Below, in pieces: positions 6,919-13,667 of a DNA stretch of 13,682 nt. The translations under genes were made by a program, and so were the position numbers. Below the pieces are notes generated by a model. The model saw nothing but the letters and a program-made list of their open reading frames with translations. It was not told the origin of the DNA and did not search any database. Position 1 is the first letter of the stretch. The number at the start of each line of letters is the position of its first letter. The DNA is taken from assembly GCA_002937555.1 (NCBI GenBank), contig PTKB01000039.1:1-13682 (forward strand). The letters are read 5' to 3'. The DNA is from Alphaproteobacteria bacterium MarineAlpha10_Bin2. Its GTDB lineage: Bacteria; Pseudomonadota; Alphaproteobacteria; UBA828.

Positions 6919-7628
6919 CCCGGCAATGGCTCGATACGGCTCGGACCGGCCGACGCGGCGGTTTTACCACGCCACATGTCGAACAGGTTCAGCGCCTCCG
7001 ATTTCTCCTCGCTCGACATATGCTTGGCGATCCCCTCGAGCGCGTTCAGCGCGGTGCCAATACCATGCTGCGCAGCGAGTGATAACCACAAATAGGCCTG
7101 CACCCGGTCTTTCTCGACGCCCTGCCCGGTCGCGTACATTTGTCCGAGGCGCGCTTGCGAGGGGTAGTGTCCGCCCTCCGCCGCGGCACGGTACCACCGC
7201 GCCGCCTTGGCGAGATCCTTGGCCACCCCGGTGCCGTTCGACAACAGCACGGCGAGATTGAATTGGCCATGCGCATCGCCGTTTTCGGCCGCGCGCTCGA
7301 ACCATCGCACCGCCGCTTCATCGTCCTGCGCAACGCCTTGGCCCATGGCGTACATTGCGCCGATGTTACTCTGCGCCTGAACGTTTCCGCCTTCGGCCGA
7401 TTTCAAATACCAGCCAAAGGCGGTCCCATCATTGATATCCACACCATCGCCATTGGCGTAAAGCGAGCCGACCCAGGCCTGGGCTTCGGCATCCCCCGCC
7501 TCCGCAAGCGGCAACCAAATATCCCGCGCCCCGGCAAAATTTTCCGCCATATAGGCGGCTCGCCCGGCCTTTAGTCGTGCGGCGGGGCTTTTCTCAGGGC
7601 GCCGTACTTTTGCTTTTTTTGTAGACAT
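6915..7628 (-). CDS. Sel1-repeat (TPR-like) protein
   Basis: This 237-aa protein contains four clear Sel1-like repeats of about 36 residues: roughly 45-80, 81-116, 117-152 and 153-189. Each has the pattern G-A-x-x-Q-x-x-L/I-x-x-x-Y-x-x-G-x-G-V then W-Y-x-x-A-A-x-x-G. A partial repeat at 27-44 (AENFAGARDIWLPLAEAG) precedes them. Sel1 repeats form alpha-solenoids that hold protein partners together; the partner here is unknown. There is no signal peptide, so it is probably cytoplasmic. I chose ATG 7628, which overlaps the upstream gene by 35 nt; the next upstream ATG (7673) would overlap it by 80 nt. It is the last gene of the minus-strand cluster and ends on the shared TTAA. Confidence 0.82.
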   Translation of the reverse strand: MSTKKAKVRRPEKSPAARLKAGRAAYMAENFAGARDIWLPLAEAGDAEAQAWVGSLYANGDGVDINDGTAFGWYLKSAEGGNVQAQSNIGAMYAMGQGVAQDDEAAVRWFERAAENGDAHGQFNLAVLLSNGTGVAKDLAKAARWYRAAAEGGHYPSQARLGQMYATGQGVEKDRVQAYLWLSLAAQHGIGTALNALEGIAKHMSSEEKSEALNLFDMWRGKTAASAGPSRIEPLPG

Positions 7629-7899
7629 AAACGCAATCCGTATCTTCGTCGCCGTCCATGACCGCCTCGCCATCAGCTTTTAGGCGGCTGAGGAAATAAT
7701 CCTGAGCCGTCCGCGCGGCTTGAAAGGTCAGGGCCTGTTTGTAAAGCCAAGGATCCTTCTTGCGGTCGACCCGATGGTTCTTAAACAGCGCATTCTCCGG
7801 ATCATGTGTCACACCGACATAATAGTCGGAGAAATCGCCGCCGAACTCTTTTATGTAGGCCAAAATTTCGTACTTGATCTGTTGAACGCTGTAGACCAT
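7594..7899 (-). CDS. Small hypothetical protein with a possible degenerate GIY-YIG-like core
   Basis: This 101-aa cytoplasmic-looking protein is of no certain family. The stretch DYYVGVTHDPENALFKNH (residues 25-42) resembles the second half of a GIY-YIG core (Y-[VI]-G-x-T followed by a helix). The first GIY strand is missing, and the expected helix arginine and the later glutamate appear replaced, so nuclease activity is unlikely if the resemblance is real. The region around 57-75 (LTFQAARTAQDYFLSRL) is helical, and the C-terminus ends VYVYKKSKSTAP. It starts 22 nt after the Rieske-like gene and overlaps the Sel1 gene by 35 nt, suggesting co-expression with both. A short hairpin (7901-7915) directly precedes the ATG. 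Confidence 0.7.
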   Translation of the reverse strand: MVYSVQQIKYEILAYIKEFGGDFSDYYVGVTHDPENALFKNHRVDRKKDPWLYKQALTFQAARTAQDYFLSRLKADGEAVMDGDEDTDCVYVYKKSKSTAP

Positions 7900-7900
7900 C

Positions 7901-7915
7901 GCGGATCAACTCCGC
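7901..7915 (-). promoter_or_regulatory. Short hairpin abutting the start of the 101-aa gene
   Basis: GCGGA-GTTGA-TCCGC on the minus strand is a perfect 5-bp stem with a 5-nt loop. The left arm holds the only plausible Shine-Dalgarno bases (GGAG), and the hairpin ends 1 nt before ATG 7899. It could hold back independent initiation and favour coupling to the upstream gene. It is short enough to be chance. Confidence 0.3.
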
Positions 7916-7921
7916 ATCCAA

Positions 7922-9154
7922 CTATCGACCGGGTTGGGAATAAAGCGGTGCGGCCCAATAATATTCATGCTCCGCCAAAATACATTCCACCAGGTACTTT
8001 TGGAAGTCATAGCCGCAGGGGCTGTCTTCCTTCGGTAGGCGTTTCACCGCCGTATCGGGCCGCAGCGACGAGCCCCACGCGTCGAATTCCGTCTGACGCA
8101 ATTCCGCCTCGGCAGCGCTGCCGGCAAGCGCTTCCAGCCACGCGCCATTGAGCTCCGCCAAATCTGCCGCGATAGAATTCATCTTGGCGCTTTGATCGAC
8201 GAACAAGATCGTGCGCTGCAGAGTCATTGTCGTCGCCGTCGGCTGAAGCACAACGCTCAACACATGGTCCGGCATGAAAGCGAGCAATAAATTTGGGAAG
8301 AGCCAGCAAAGCTGGGCGTTCCCTTTCCCGGCTTTCGAAAGCGTCGGCAGCGAGGCATAGCGTGCACCGTAATCGCCCGACAAGTCATACAGTCGCTCCG
8401 CATGAGAAGGTATTTCCGCGCGCGCAGGTTTGGCGGCTTTAGCCGCGCTCTTAGACCGCGGTTCAACAACAAACGGAAAAATTAGATTTTCCAAGTAGGC
8501 GCGTCCCGCGAGTTTCCAATTGCAGTCACTCTCACTGCGCCGCTCGGATATCATTCTTAGATCAGCACCGAAAATTGGCGCCAACTGCTTTGCCAAGCCC
8601 TTAATCTGTTTGGCAAGCGGCTCGCACTCGGGATCGAGATTTACAAAAACGAAGGGGCCCCATACCTCCACGTTCGCCGGCAACAGTCTTTCCGGCCGAT
8701 CTCCTAAATATTGGCCTGCCAATCGCGACCCTTCGCTCACTTCGGAGGCGTGTATAACGTCGCGGTCCCGGCTGTAACCGCATGACGTAAACGAACATTT
8801 CGTCTTTACGCCGGTCTGGCACTGTGCCGGTATGGCCCGGCATCCGCCGTGCTGCGCCTTATTGAAACGCGCAACAAGCCCGCCGTCGGCCTGACGCTCG
8901 ACATGGATACCGTGATGCCCCAACGTGAACGGCAAAAGGTCTCCGGGATCGGGGATCTGTTGTTCGGCGCCGATACAGACCCAGCTGCGGGTCCAAATTT
9001 TTTCGTCTTCGAGGTCTGCGAATATTTTCGAGCGATAAGCTGCGGGCGGCAGGGTTTGCGCACGTCCGAATGGCTTCTGGGCCGCTGCATACAGCTTTGG
9101 CTCGACCAGATCCAGACCTTCGTCGAAATATCCTAGTTCGGGATGCAGATTCAT
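7922..9154 (-). CDS. Rieske oxygenase alpha-subunit-like protein lacking the canonical metal ligands (putative pseudoenzyme)
   Basis: This 410-aa protein has the normal length of ring-hydroxylating oxygenase alpha subunits and their recognisable backbone. It shows FADLEDEKIWTRSWVCIGAEQQIPDPGDL (parts of residues 45-73), the strand-rich Rieske domain, VWGPFVFVNLDP (164-175) and a catalytic-domain NWKLA (212-216). In active enzymes the cluster is held by C-x-H and C-x2-H. Here the first pair reads Ala100-Gln-His102 and the second Cys120-Ser-Phe-Thr123, so two of four ligands are gone. The NWK...E-x-Y-H-x4-H helix that binds the mononuclear iron reads YLENLIFPFVVEP (220-232), with Ile225 and Val230 where the two histidines should be. 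Four cysteines (105, 112, 120, 125) crowd the old Rieske loop. The frame is intact, so this is a specialised or structural relative rather than a decayed gene. It lies 80 nt after the formamidase large subunit. Its start has only a weak ribosome-binding site. Confidence 0.8.
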   Translation of the reverse strand: MNLHPELGYFDEGLDLVEPKLYAAAQKPFGRAQTLPPAAYRSKIFADLEDEKIWTRSWVCIGAEQQIPDPGDLLPFTLGHHGIHVERQADGGLVARFNKAQHGGCRAIPAQCQTGVKTKCSFTSCGYSRDRDVIHASEVSEGSRLAGQYLGDRPERLLPANVEVWGPFVFVNLDPECEPLAKQIKGLAKQLAPIFGADLRMISERRSESDCNWKLAGRAYLENLIFPFVVEPRSKSAAKAAKPARAEIPSHAERLYDLSGDYGARYASLPTLSKAGKGNAQLCWLFPNLLLAFMPDHVLSVVLQPTATTMTLQRTILFVDQSAKMNSIAADLAELNGAWLEALAGSAAEAELRQTEFDAWGSSLRPDTAVKRLPKEDSPCGYDFQKYLVECILAEHEYYWAAPLYSQPGR

Positions 9155-9183
9155 GCGCGTCAGCCTGCCTCAAAAGCACTCCA

Positions 9184-9206
9184 CGCCTTCACTAAAAGCA
9201 AAGGCG
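9184..9206 (-). other. Weak hairpin between formamidase large subunit and Rieske-like gene
   Basis: In the 80-nt gap, CGCCTT (9184-9189) pairs with AAGGCG (9201-9206) around an 11-nt loop. No T-tract follows in either direction. It could attenuate or stabilise the message between the two genes, but a 6-bp stem is weak evidence. Confidence 0.25.
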
Positions 9207-9234
9207 CGAGAAATATTGCGCTCAACCGGCGGGA

Positions 9235-11637
9235 CTATTTCCGCTTCTTGTTCATCGGCGGGTCGTAATCCGCCCGGCCGCGATGTTTAAACGCGCTGTT
9301 CGGTGCTGCCGGCAACGGCCCATCCTTGGCGAAGCGATCGAGCACGTTTTTCACCAATCGTGAAATGTTGTTTTTCTTCGGATCGCCATTGTTCCATGGC
9401 AGCGAACCGCAGAACGCAATCGAGCTAAATGCGAAACAACCGCCGCCATTGGGTGTTTCATGATAGGCGATGTCGGAACGCACACGTGGATGCTGAGTGC
9501 CATCGAGGCCCTGTTGGTTAAAGCCGAAATCTTCCATAACCAGAAGATAGGCCTCTGTATGTCGGCCGGCTGATGTCGCACCCACAAGTGTGTGCGGCGG
9601 CGAACCAAGCATGGTATCGACGATATCAAGCTCTGTGCCTGCAGCGCCGCCACCGACCAAGCCGAAATTACCGATCTTTTCGCCATACTTGATGCCCTTG
9701 AAGGCCCAGGCGATTCGTGGATCGTTACTCTCCTCCGTCCGCGAATAGTAGCTCGAGATGTCGAACCCTTCCGACGACATGCCGGTGCCGGCAACGGAAT
9801 GCAAATAGCGCCCGCGATAGCGCCACATGCCGCCAAGCTCACCTGTGGATTGGTGATAATACTCGCCAGGATCGGCCCGCCACGTACGAATACCGGACTC
9901 GCAGCGCCGCATCTCCGTAATGACGCCGCGTCCCAGATGTTCGTAGGCCGGATGAAAGGAGTGCACCCAATAAAAACCGTCGGCGCCCATATACATGAGA
10001 CGACCGCCCTGTTGCGTATAATCGTGCAAGGCGTCGAGCTGCGGTCCGGAATTGTGCTCTGGGTGCGAGCCTGTAATGACGACATTGTAGTTCTCCAGCC
10101 GCGCGAGCCCGTCGTAATTGACATCCTCATCGGTGATGATGTCGTACTTGTACCCCAGCTTATCCAACCAATAGATCAGATGCAGATCGGCCGGATATTG
10201 CCACGGCGCTTGCATCAGGAAGTGGTCGTACTTCGGCCGCACGCTTAGGATCGGACGCAGCCGCGAGGAGAGGCAAAGGCCACTGCCATCCGTATGCGTA
10301 TCGTAAATGGAGCCGCCATATTCGCGGTGCTCGGACAGGAACATATTCTGCTGCTGCATGATTGGCACGCGGTAGACAAGTAATTCCGCGCCACCCGCAT
10401 TGTTGGCCAGATGCTCGTTGGCATAAGCCATGTAGCTGATGGTCGGAATCATCACGGCGATTTTCGCCTGTTCCTCACCCACTCTTGGGACGACAAAAAA
10501 CGGAATGTAATCCTCATCGCCTTCTTTGGTAGTCAGCTTAACGCAGTAGGAATCGCTCTCGAAGCCATTCGGAACGGTCCATTCGAAATCGACTTCCCAA
10601 CGGGCGTCGTCGACGTCATCATCATGAAAATGGATGGCGCCATATTCCTGCTGGGCGTGCTTCCAATCAAAATTATTGCCAGAGAAATTGTGACCGGTCA
10701 TGGCACGCGTTGGGCAGTTGACGATTTGAGCATCGAACAAATACGGCCCATGGTCCTTACCAACGGCCGTATTAATGCCGTCAGAAAAATCCCAGGCAGC
10801 GACAATCGTCTCGGACAACGCATTGGTGGGGCCGGAATTGCGTCGTTCGGTCATACCGCGCTGGGCGCCGAGTTTCATCGTCTCGATTTCCGCCCGGCTC
10901 AGCGCCCGGTTACAGATTCGTGGGCTGTCGATCTTGCCGTTGTAGAGGCCGGAGATAACAATCCCGGACGGCACCGATGAGCGCGCAGTCGCAGCGTTGC
11001 TGTGCTGACCCGTATAGCCCGCGATGATGACAGGGCTCGAATCATGGCGCGGCGCGGCAGCCTTGACGGTCGCGGGCCTCACGGCCGGATCCAGCGCATA
11101 AACAATTTGCGGCTCATGATGAAGCGTCGCCTTGCCGGTTTTCGCGTCATATGTGGCAGCAAGGAAATGCCATGCATGGTCGCGCAAAGGGGCACCGGTG
11201 GTGATCTTCTTGCCATTGATTCTGAGTTCGGCACAGCCATCTTCATTGATAAAGAGACCGTAACCCTTGTTGTTGTGCCATTTCGTGACCAGACCCTGAG
11301 CGCCATGCTTCCAATATTTAGGATGCGTCTTCGGCGCGGTGGGCCACACCCAGCACTGCAGCGTGAAGCTTTTCAGATGAAATTGCGGTTTATCTTCGAC
11401 AACGCCGTAAGAACCGCTATGGATAACCTGCTTTCGGCCCTTGTAATTACCGCTAATCGAACTTCTGACGGACCGTTCAATTAGGCCGGGGCCCCGCGGG
11501 TTTGTATCGCCGTGAATCATCTTCACGAGCTTGGCATTGTATCTTTTCGGCCCGTCGCAATTCACGTGAAAGCGGATTGTATCTCCCGGGTGCACGCCGA
11601 ATTTATCGGCGTAGCCAGTCAATCTCATCCATGCCAT
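9235..11637 (-). CDS. N,N-dimethylformamidase-type amidohydrolase, large (beta) subunit
   Basis: This 800-aa cytoplasmic protein has no signal peptide. An N-terminal beta-rich region (about 1-80) precedes a LamG/concanavalin-like domain (about 80-250; SFTLQCWVWPTAPKTH, TWxxx and HAWHFLAATYDAKTG segments) and a C-terminal catalytic region (about 390-785). The family hydrolyses N,N-dimethylformamide and related amides to formate and an amine, at a mononuclear iron held by two tyrosines and one glutamate. Matching positions appear here: Tyr405 in SYMAYANEHL, Tyr445 in GGSIYDTHTDG, and Glu527 in GSHPEHNS, with His525 two residues before it as the likely catalytic base. These matches come from recalled family knowledge, not an alignment. 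ATG 11637 is chosen because GGGAGG lies 7 nt upstream; an ATG at 11652 would put that site inside the gene. The small-subunit gene lies 82 nt upstream. The true substrate may be another N-substituted amide. Confidence 0.88.
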   Translation of the reverse strand: MAWMRLTGYADKFGVHPGDTIRFHVNCDGPKRYNAKLVKMIHGDTNPRGPGLIERSVRSSISGNYKGRKQVIHSGSYGVVEDKPQFHLKSFTLQCWVWPTAPKTHPKYWKHGAQGLVTKWHNNKGYGLFINEDGCAELRINGKKITTGAPLRDHAWHFLAATYDAKTGKATLHHEPQIVYALDPAVRPATVKAAAPRHDSSPVIIAGYTGQHSNAATARSSVPSGIVISGLYNGKIDSPRICNRALSRAEIETMKLGAQRGMTERRNSGPTNALSETIVAAWDFSDGINTAVGKDHGPYLFDAQIVNCPTRAMTGHNFSGNNFDWKHAQQEYGAIHFHDDDVDDARWEVDFEWTVPNGFESDSYCVKLTTKEGDEDYIPFFVVPRVGEEQAKIAVMIPTISYMAYANEHLANNAGGAELLVYRVPIMQQQNMFLSEHREYGGSIYDTHTDGSGLCLSSRLRPILSVRPKYDHFLMQAPWQYPADLHLIYWLDKLGYKYDIITDEDVNYDGLARLENYNVVITGSHPEHNSGPQLDALHDYTQQGGRLMYMGADGFYWVHSFHPAYEHLGRGVITEMRRCESGIRTWRADPGEYYHQSTGELGGMWRYRGRYLHSVAGTGMSSEGFDISSYYSRTEESNDPRIAWAFKGIKYGEKIGNFGLVGGGAAGTELDIVDTMLGSPPHTLVGATSAGRHTEAYLLVMEDFGFNQQGLDGTQHPRVRSDIAYHETPNGGGCFAFSSIAFCGSLPWNNGDPKKNNISRLVKNVLDRFAKDGPLPAAPNSAFKHRGRADYDPPMNKKRK

Positions 11638-11644
11638 CGTACTG

Positions 11645-11650
11645 CCTCCC
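11645..11650 (-). promoter_or_regulatory. Ribosome-binding site deciding the large-subunit start
   Basis: GGGAGG on the minus strand lies 7 nt before ATG 11637. It overlaps the alternative upstream ATG (11652), which has no comparable site of its own, so the 800-aa product is preferred over 805 aa. Confidence 0.6.
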
Positions 11651-11719
11651 ATTCCAAGCGCGCGCCCAGCGGCCCACCCTGTATTGGTTTCATGTTAGAT
11701 GCCGCGCTTAATTTACTAT

Positions 11720-12160
11720 CTAGGAAATCGCCCACATATCGTCGCGGCGCTTCCAGCCCTGGCGGAAATCTTCGGGATAGCCATCCGATTCCGAAAACTC
11801 ATCAAGACGCATCAAGAAAATATCGTGCTGCGGGTCCTGCTCGTTGTCATACACTTTGCGCCCGACGAATTTTGGCGGCACGCCGCGGATTCCTGAGAGG
11901 CGGCCGATTCGCCATTCTTTTTCAACTTTGGTGCAAATGACCACCAGCTTATTCGTGGCGGGTTGCGCACGCATCCGCAGCAACACACGATTGAGTTCAA
12001 AATCCTCGTGTATGCCCCCGCTGACATCCGTCGTGTCGCCCGGCGTCTTACAGCGCAATATCGTGCATCCCGCCACACCCTTCATCGAATCAATACACGC
12101 CCGATGTTCCTTGATCATGCGTGCTCTTTCGGGGCTTCCTTTTGGAGCAATGCGTATCAT
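11720..12160 (-). CDS. N,N-dimethylformamidase-type amidohydrolase, small (alpha) subunit
   Basis: This 146-aa protein precedes the large-subunit gene, the order known for dmfA1-dmfA2. The best-matching part is residues 71-123. NKLVVICTKVEKEWRIGRLSG corresponds in position and pattern to the small subunit's strand pair 'YYIYTEREWSSYRIAEI', and QHDIFLMRLDEF (111-122) to its closing helix 'HAVFLKRIEDV'. Known small subunits are about 130 aa and pack against the large subunit to make the alpha-beta unit; they carry no catalytic residues. The start at 12160 has a strong AGGAGG 5 nt upstream. Similarity rests on remembered sequence, and the N-terminal 50 residues (with Cys22, Cys32, Cys37) do not match anything I recall, so the gene is called mainly from context plus the C-terminal pattern. 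Confidence 0.75.
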   Translation of the reverse strand: MIRIAPKGSPERARMIKEHRACIDSMKGVAGCTILRCKTPGDTTDVSGGIHEDFELNRVLLRMRAQPATNKLVVICTKVEKEWRIGRLSGIRGVPPKFVGRKVYDNEQDPQHDIFLMRLDEFSESDGYPEDFRQGWKRRDDMWAIS

Positions 12161-12165
12161 TGATG

Positions 12166-12171
12166 CCTCCT
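12166..12171 (-). promoter_or_regulatory. Strong ribosome-binding site of the formamidase small subunit
   Basis: A perfect AGGAGG on the minus strand, 5 nt before ATG 12160, is the best Shine-Dalgarno sequence in the window. It suggests high translation of the formamidase relative to the transporter ATPases upstream. Confidence 0.65.
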
Positions 12172-12223
12172 CTTTCTTGAAATTCCGTCTGTGGCGACAA
12201 ATTCTCCGGGCCTAACTGAGCCC

Positions 12224-12922
12224 TCAAATCGTTAAATGTTTCTCCACAAGTTCATCCGTCAATTCGGCTATCGGACCGCGCGCCACGATGCGACCGCGAT
12301 CCATGATGACGAACTCATGCGCCAGATCCCTGGCGATCTTGATATGTTGCTCAGTCAACACTAACGTTAATCCGACTTCGCGGTTGAGACGCTGGATCGT
12401 GGCCTCGATTTCCTGAACGATATTAGGCTGAATTCCCTCTGTGGGCTCGTCCAACAGCAAGATTTTGGGGTCAGTCGCGAGCGCGCGAGCGATCGACAAC
12501 TGCTGCTGTTGACCGCCCGAAAGCTGACCGGCGCGCTTATCCAAATTTTCCGCAAGATAAGGAAAAAGCTCTAGGCACATATCCGGGATGGCGCGCTTTT
12601 GGTCGTGGCGTGCGAAGGTGCCGAGCAAGATGTTCTCACGCACCGAAAATTTCGGCAGGATGCCACGGCCCTGGGGGATATATCCGATACCGGCGGAAGA
12701 GCGCTCGTGCGTCTCCTTGTGGGTCGCATCTTCACCTGCTATCGAAATCTTACCCGTCATGCGCGTCGTCAGGCCCATGATGGTACGTACAAGCGTGGAC
12801 TTGCCGACGCCGTTACGTCCCAGAACGGCAACGCAATGCCCCTCCTCGATGCCCAAGTCTATGCCCTGAAGAATCGGCGTTTTGCCGTAATATGACGTGA
12901 CATTTTCCAGGCTAAGCAGCAT
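12224..12922 (-). CDS. urtE: Urea/amide-type ABC transporter ATP-binding protein (UrtE-like)
   Basis: This 232-aa ATPase of the LivF/UrtE branch has Walker A GRNGVGKST (residues 35-43), GIGYIPQGRGILPKFSVREN (78-97), signature LSGGQQQQLSIARAL (134-148) and Walker B LLLDEPTEGIQPNIVQEIE with Asp158-Glu159. TEGIQPNI followed by a terminal region ending ELVEKHLTI is the pattern I associate with UrtE rather than LivF. The switch position reads TEQH (190-193). UrtE works with UrtD to power uptake of urea or short amides through UrtB/UrtC. ATG 12922 overlaps the urtD stop by 11 nt. Its stop is 63 nt before the formamidase small-subunit start, which ties the transporter to amide hydrolysis. The substrate is inferred, not shown. 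Confidence 0.88.
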   Translation of the reverse strand: MLLSLENVTSYYGKTPILQGIDLGIEEGHCVAVLGRNGVGKSTLVRTIMGLTTRMTGKISIAGEDATHKETHERSSAGIGYIPQGRGILPKFSVRENILLGTFARHDQKRAIPDMCLELFPYLAENLDKRAGQLSGGQQQQLSIARALATDPKILLLDEPTEGIQPNIVQEIEATIQRLNREVGLTLVLTEQHIKIARDLAHEFVIMDRGRIVARGPIAELTDELVEKHLTI

Positions 12923-13667
12923 CGGTGATGCCTTCCGAGCCGAGGTAAACCTCTCTTACTTTTGGGTCGTTCTCGACTTCTTCCATCGGCCCTTCCGCGA
13001 GCGTCTTACCCAAATGCATGAGGGTGATGACGTCGGCGATTTCACGCACGAATGCCATGTCGTGCTCGACCACCACCAGCGTCTGTTCACCCTTCAGCCG
13101 ATTGAAAATTTCCGACGTTTTTTGCGTTTCCTGCTCCGTCATGCCAGCGGTGGGCTCATCCATGAGCAAAAGCTTGGGATTCTGAGTCAGCACCATACCG
13201 ATCTCGAGCCACTGCGTTTCACCATGCGAAAGATTGCCGCCTTGTTCGCCCAAGCGCTCCTGCAATCCAACAATTTCGACGACTTGGTTTAGACGCTCGC
13301 GCCCGTCTCGGCGGCCAAAACGAATCATATTGGCAAACGGATCGGTATTATTGCTGAACGCCACCTGAAGATTTTCGCGGACCGTCAGGTCTCTAAATAC
13401 GGCCGGCACTTGAAACTTCCGGCCGACACCCTGTTTGGCGATCTTGTCTTCCCGTTTGCCCGTAATATCCCGGCCATTAAATATAATTGTTCCGGAAGTG
13501 GCCTTCTGCCGGCCCGTGATCAAATCGATCGTCGTGGTCTTGCCGGCGCCGTTGGGACCGAGCAAGCAACGCAACTCGCCTTCCTCGACTCGGAAATTGA
13601 AGCCGTCGACGACCTTGTACGCGTCATACGCCTTTGTCACATCCTTGAGTTCAAGGATTACCGCCAC
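12912..13667 (-). CDS. urtD: Urea/amide-type ABC transporter ATP-binding protein (UrtD-like)
   Basis: This 251-aa ATPase of the LivG/UrtD branch has Walker A GPNGAGKTT (residues 37-45), Q-loop GRKFQVPAVFRDLTVREN (82-99), signature LSHGETQWLEIGMVL (146-160) and Walker B LLLMDEPTAGM with Asp170-Glu171. Switch His202 lies in VVEHDM. LSHGxxQWLEIGM and the ending DPKVREVYLG match UrtD better than LivG. It starts with GTG at 13667, with AGAGG about 7 nt upstream. It overlaps urtE by 11 nt. The binding protein and permease genes expected in such an operon (urtA, B, C types) would lie past the right edge, 15 nt away. Together these would form the import half of the amide-use cluster. Confidence 0.9.
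   Translation of the reverse strand: MAVILELKDVTKAYDAYKVVDGFNFRVEEGELRCLLGPNGAGKTTTIDLITGRQKATSGTIIFNGRDITGKREDKIAKQGVGRKFQVPAVFRDLTVRENLQVAFSNNTDPFANMIRFGRRDGRERLNQVVEIVGLQERLGEQGGNLSHGETQWLEIGMVLTQNPKLLLMDEPTAGMTEQETQKTSEIFNRLKGEQTLVVVEHDMAFVREIADVITLMHLGKTLAEGPMEEVENDPKVREVYLGSEGITDAA

Noticed and set aside
7922..9154. Loss of Rieske ligands caused by a frameshift or sequencing error
   Set aside because: Family-like residues continue in the same frame immediately on both sides of each substituted ligand (Asn98, His102-Gly-Gly-Cys-Arg; NWKLA and FPFV), so point substitutions are the simpler reading.
1365..9206. The same CGCCTT/AAGGCG stem at 1365-1380 and 9184-9206 as a dispersed repeat family
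   Set aside because: Only the 6-bp arms match; loops and flanks differ. Two such hits in 13.7 kb of GC-rich DNA can be chance.
9592..10980. Open frames of 218 and 189 aa on the + strand within the formamidase large-subunit gene
   Set aside because: They lie wholly inside a well-supported 800-aa gene, have no recognisable motif, and have no ribosome-binding site that I could see.
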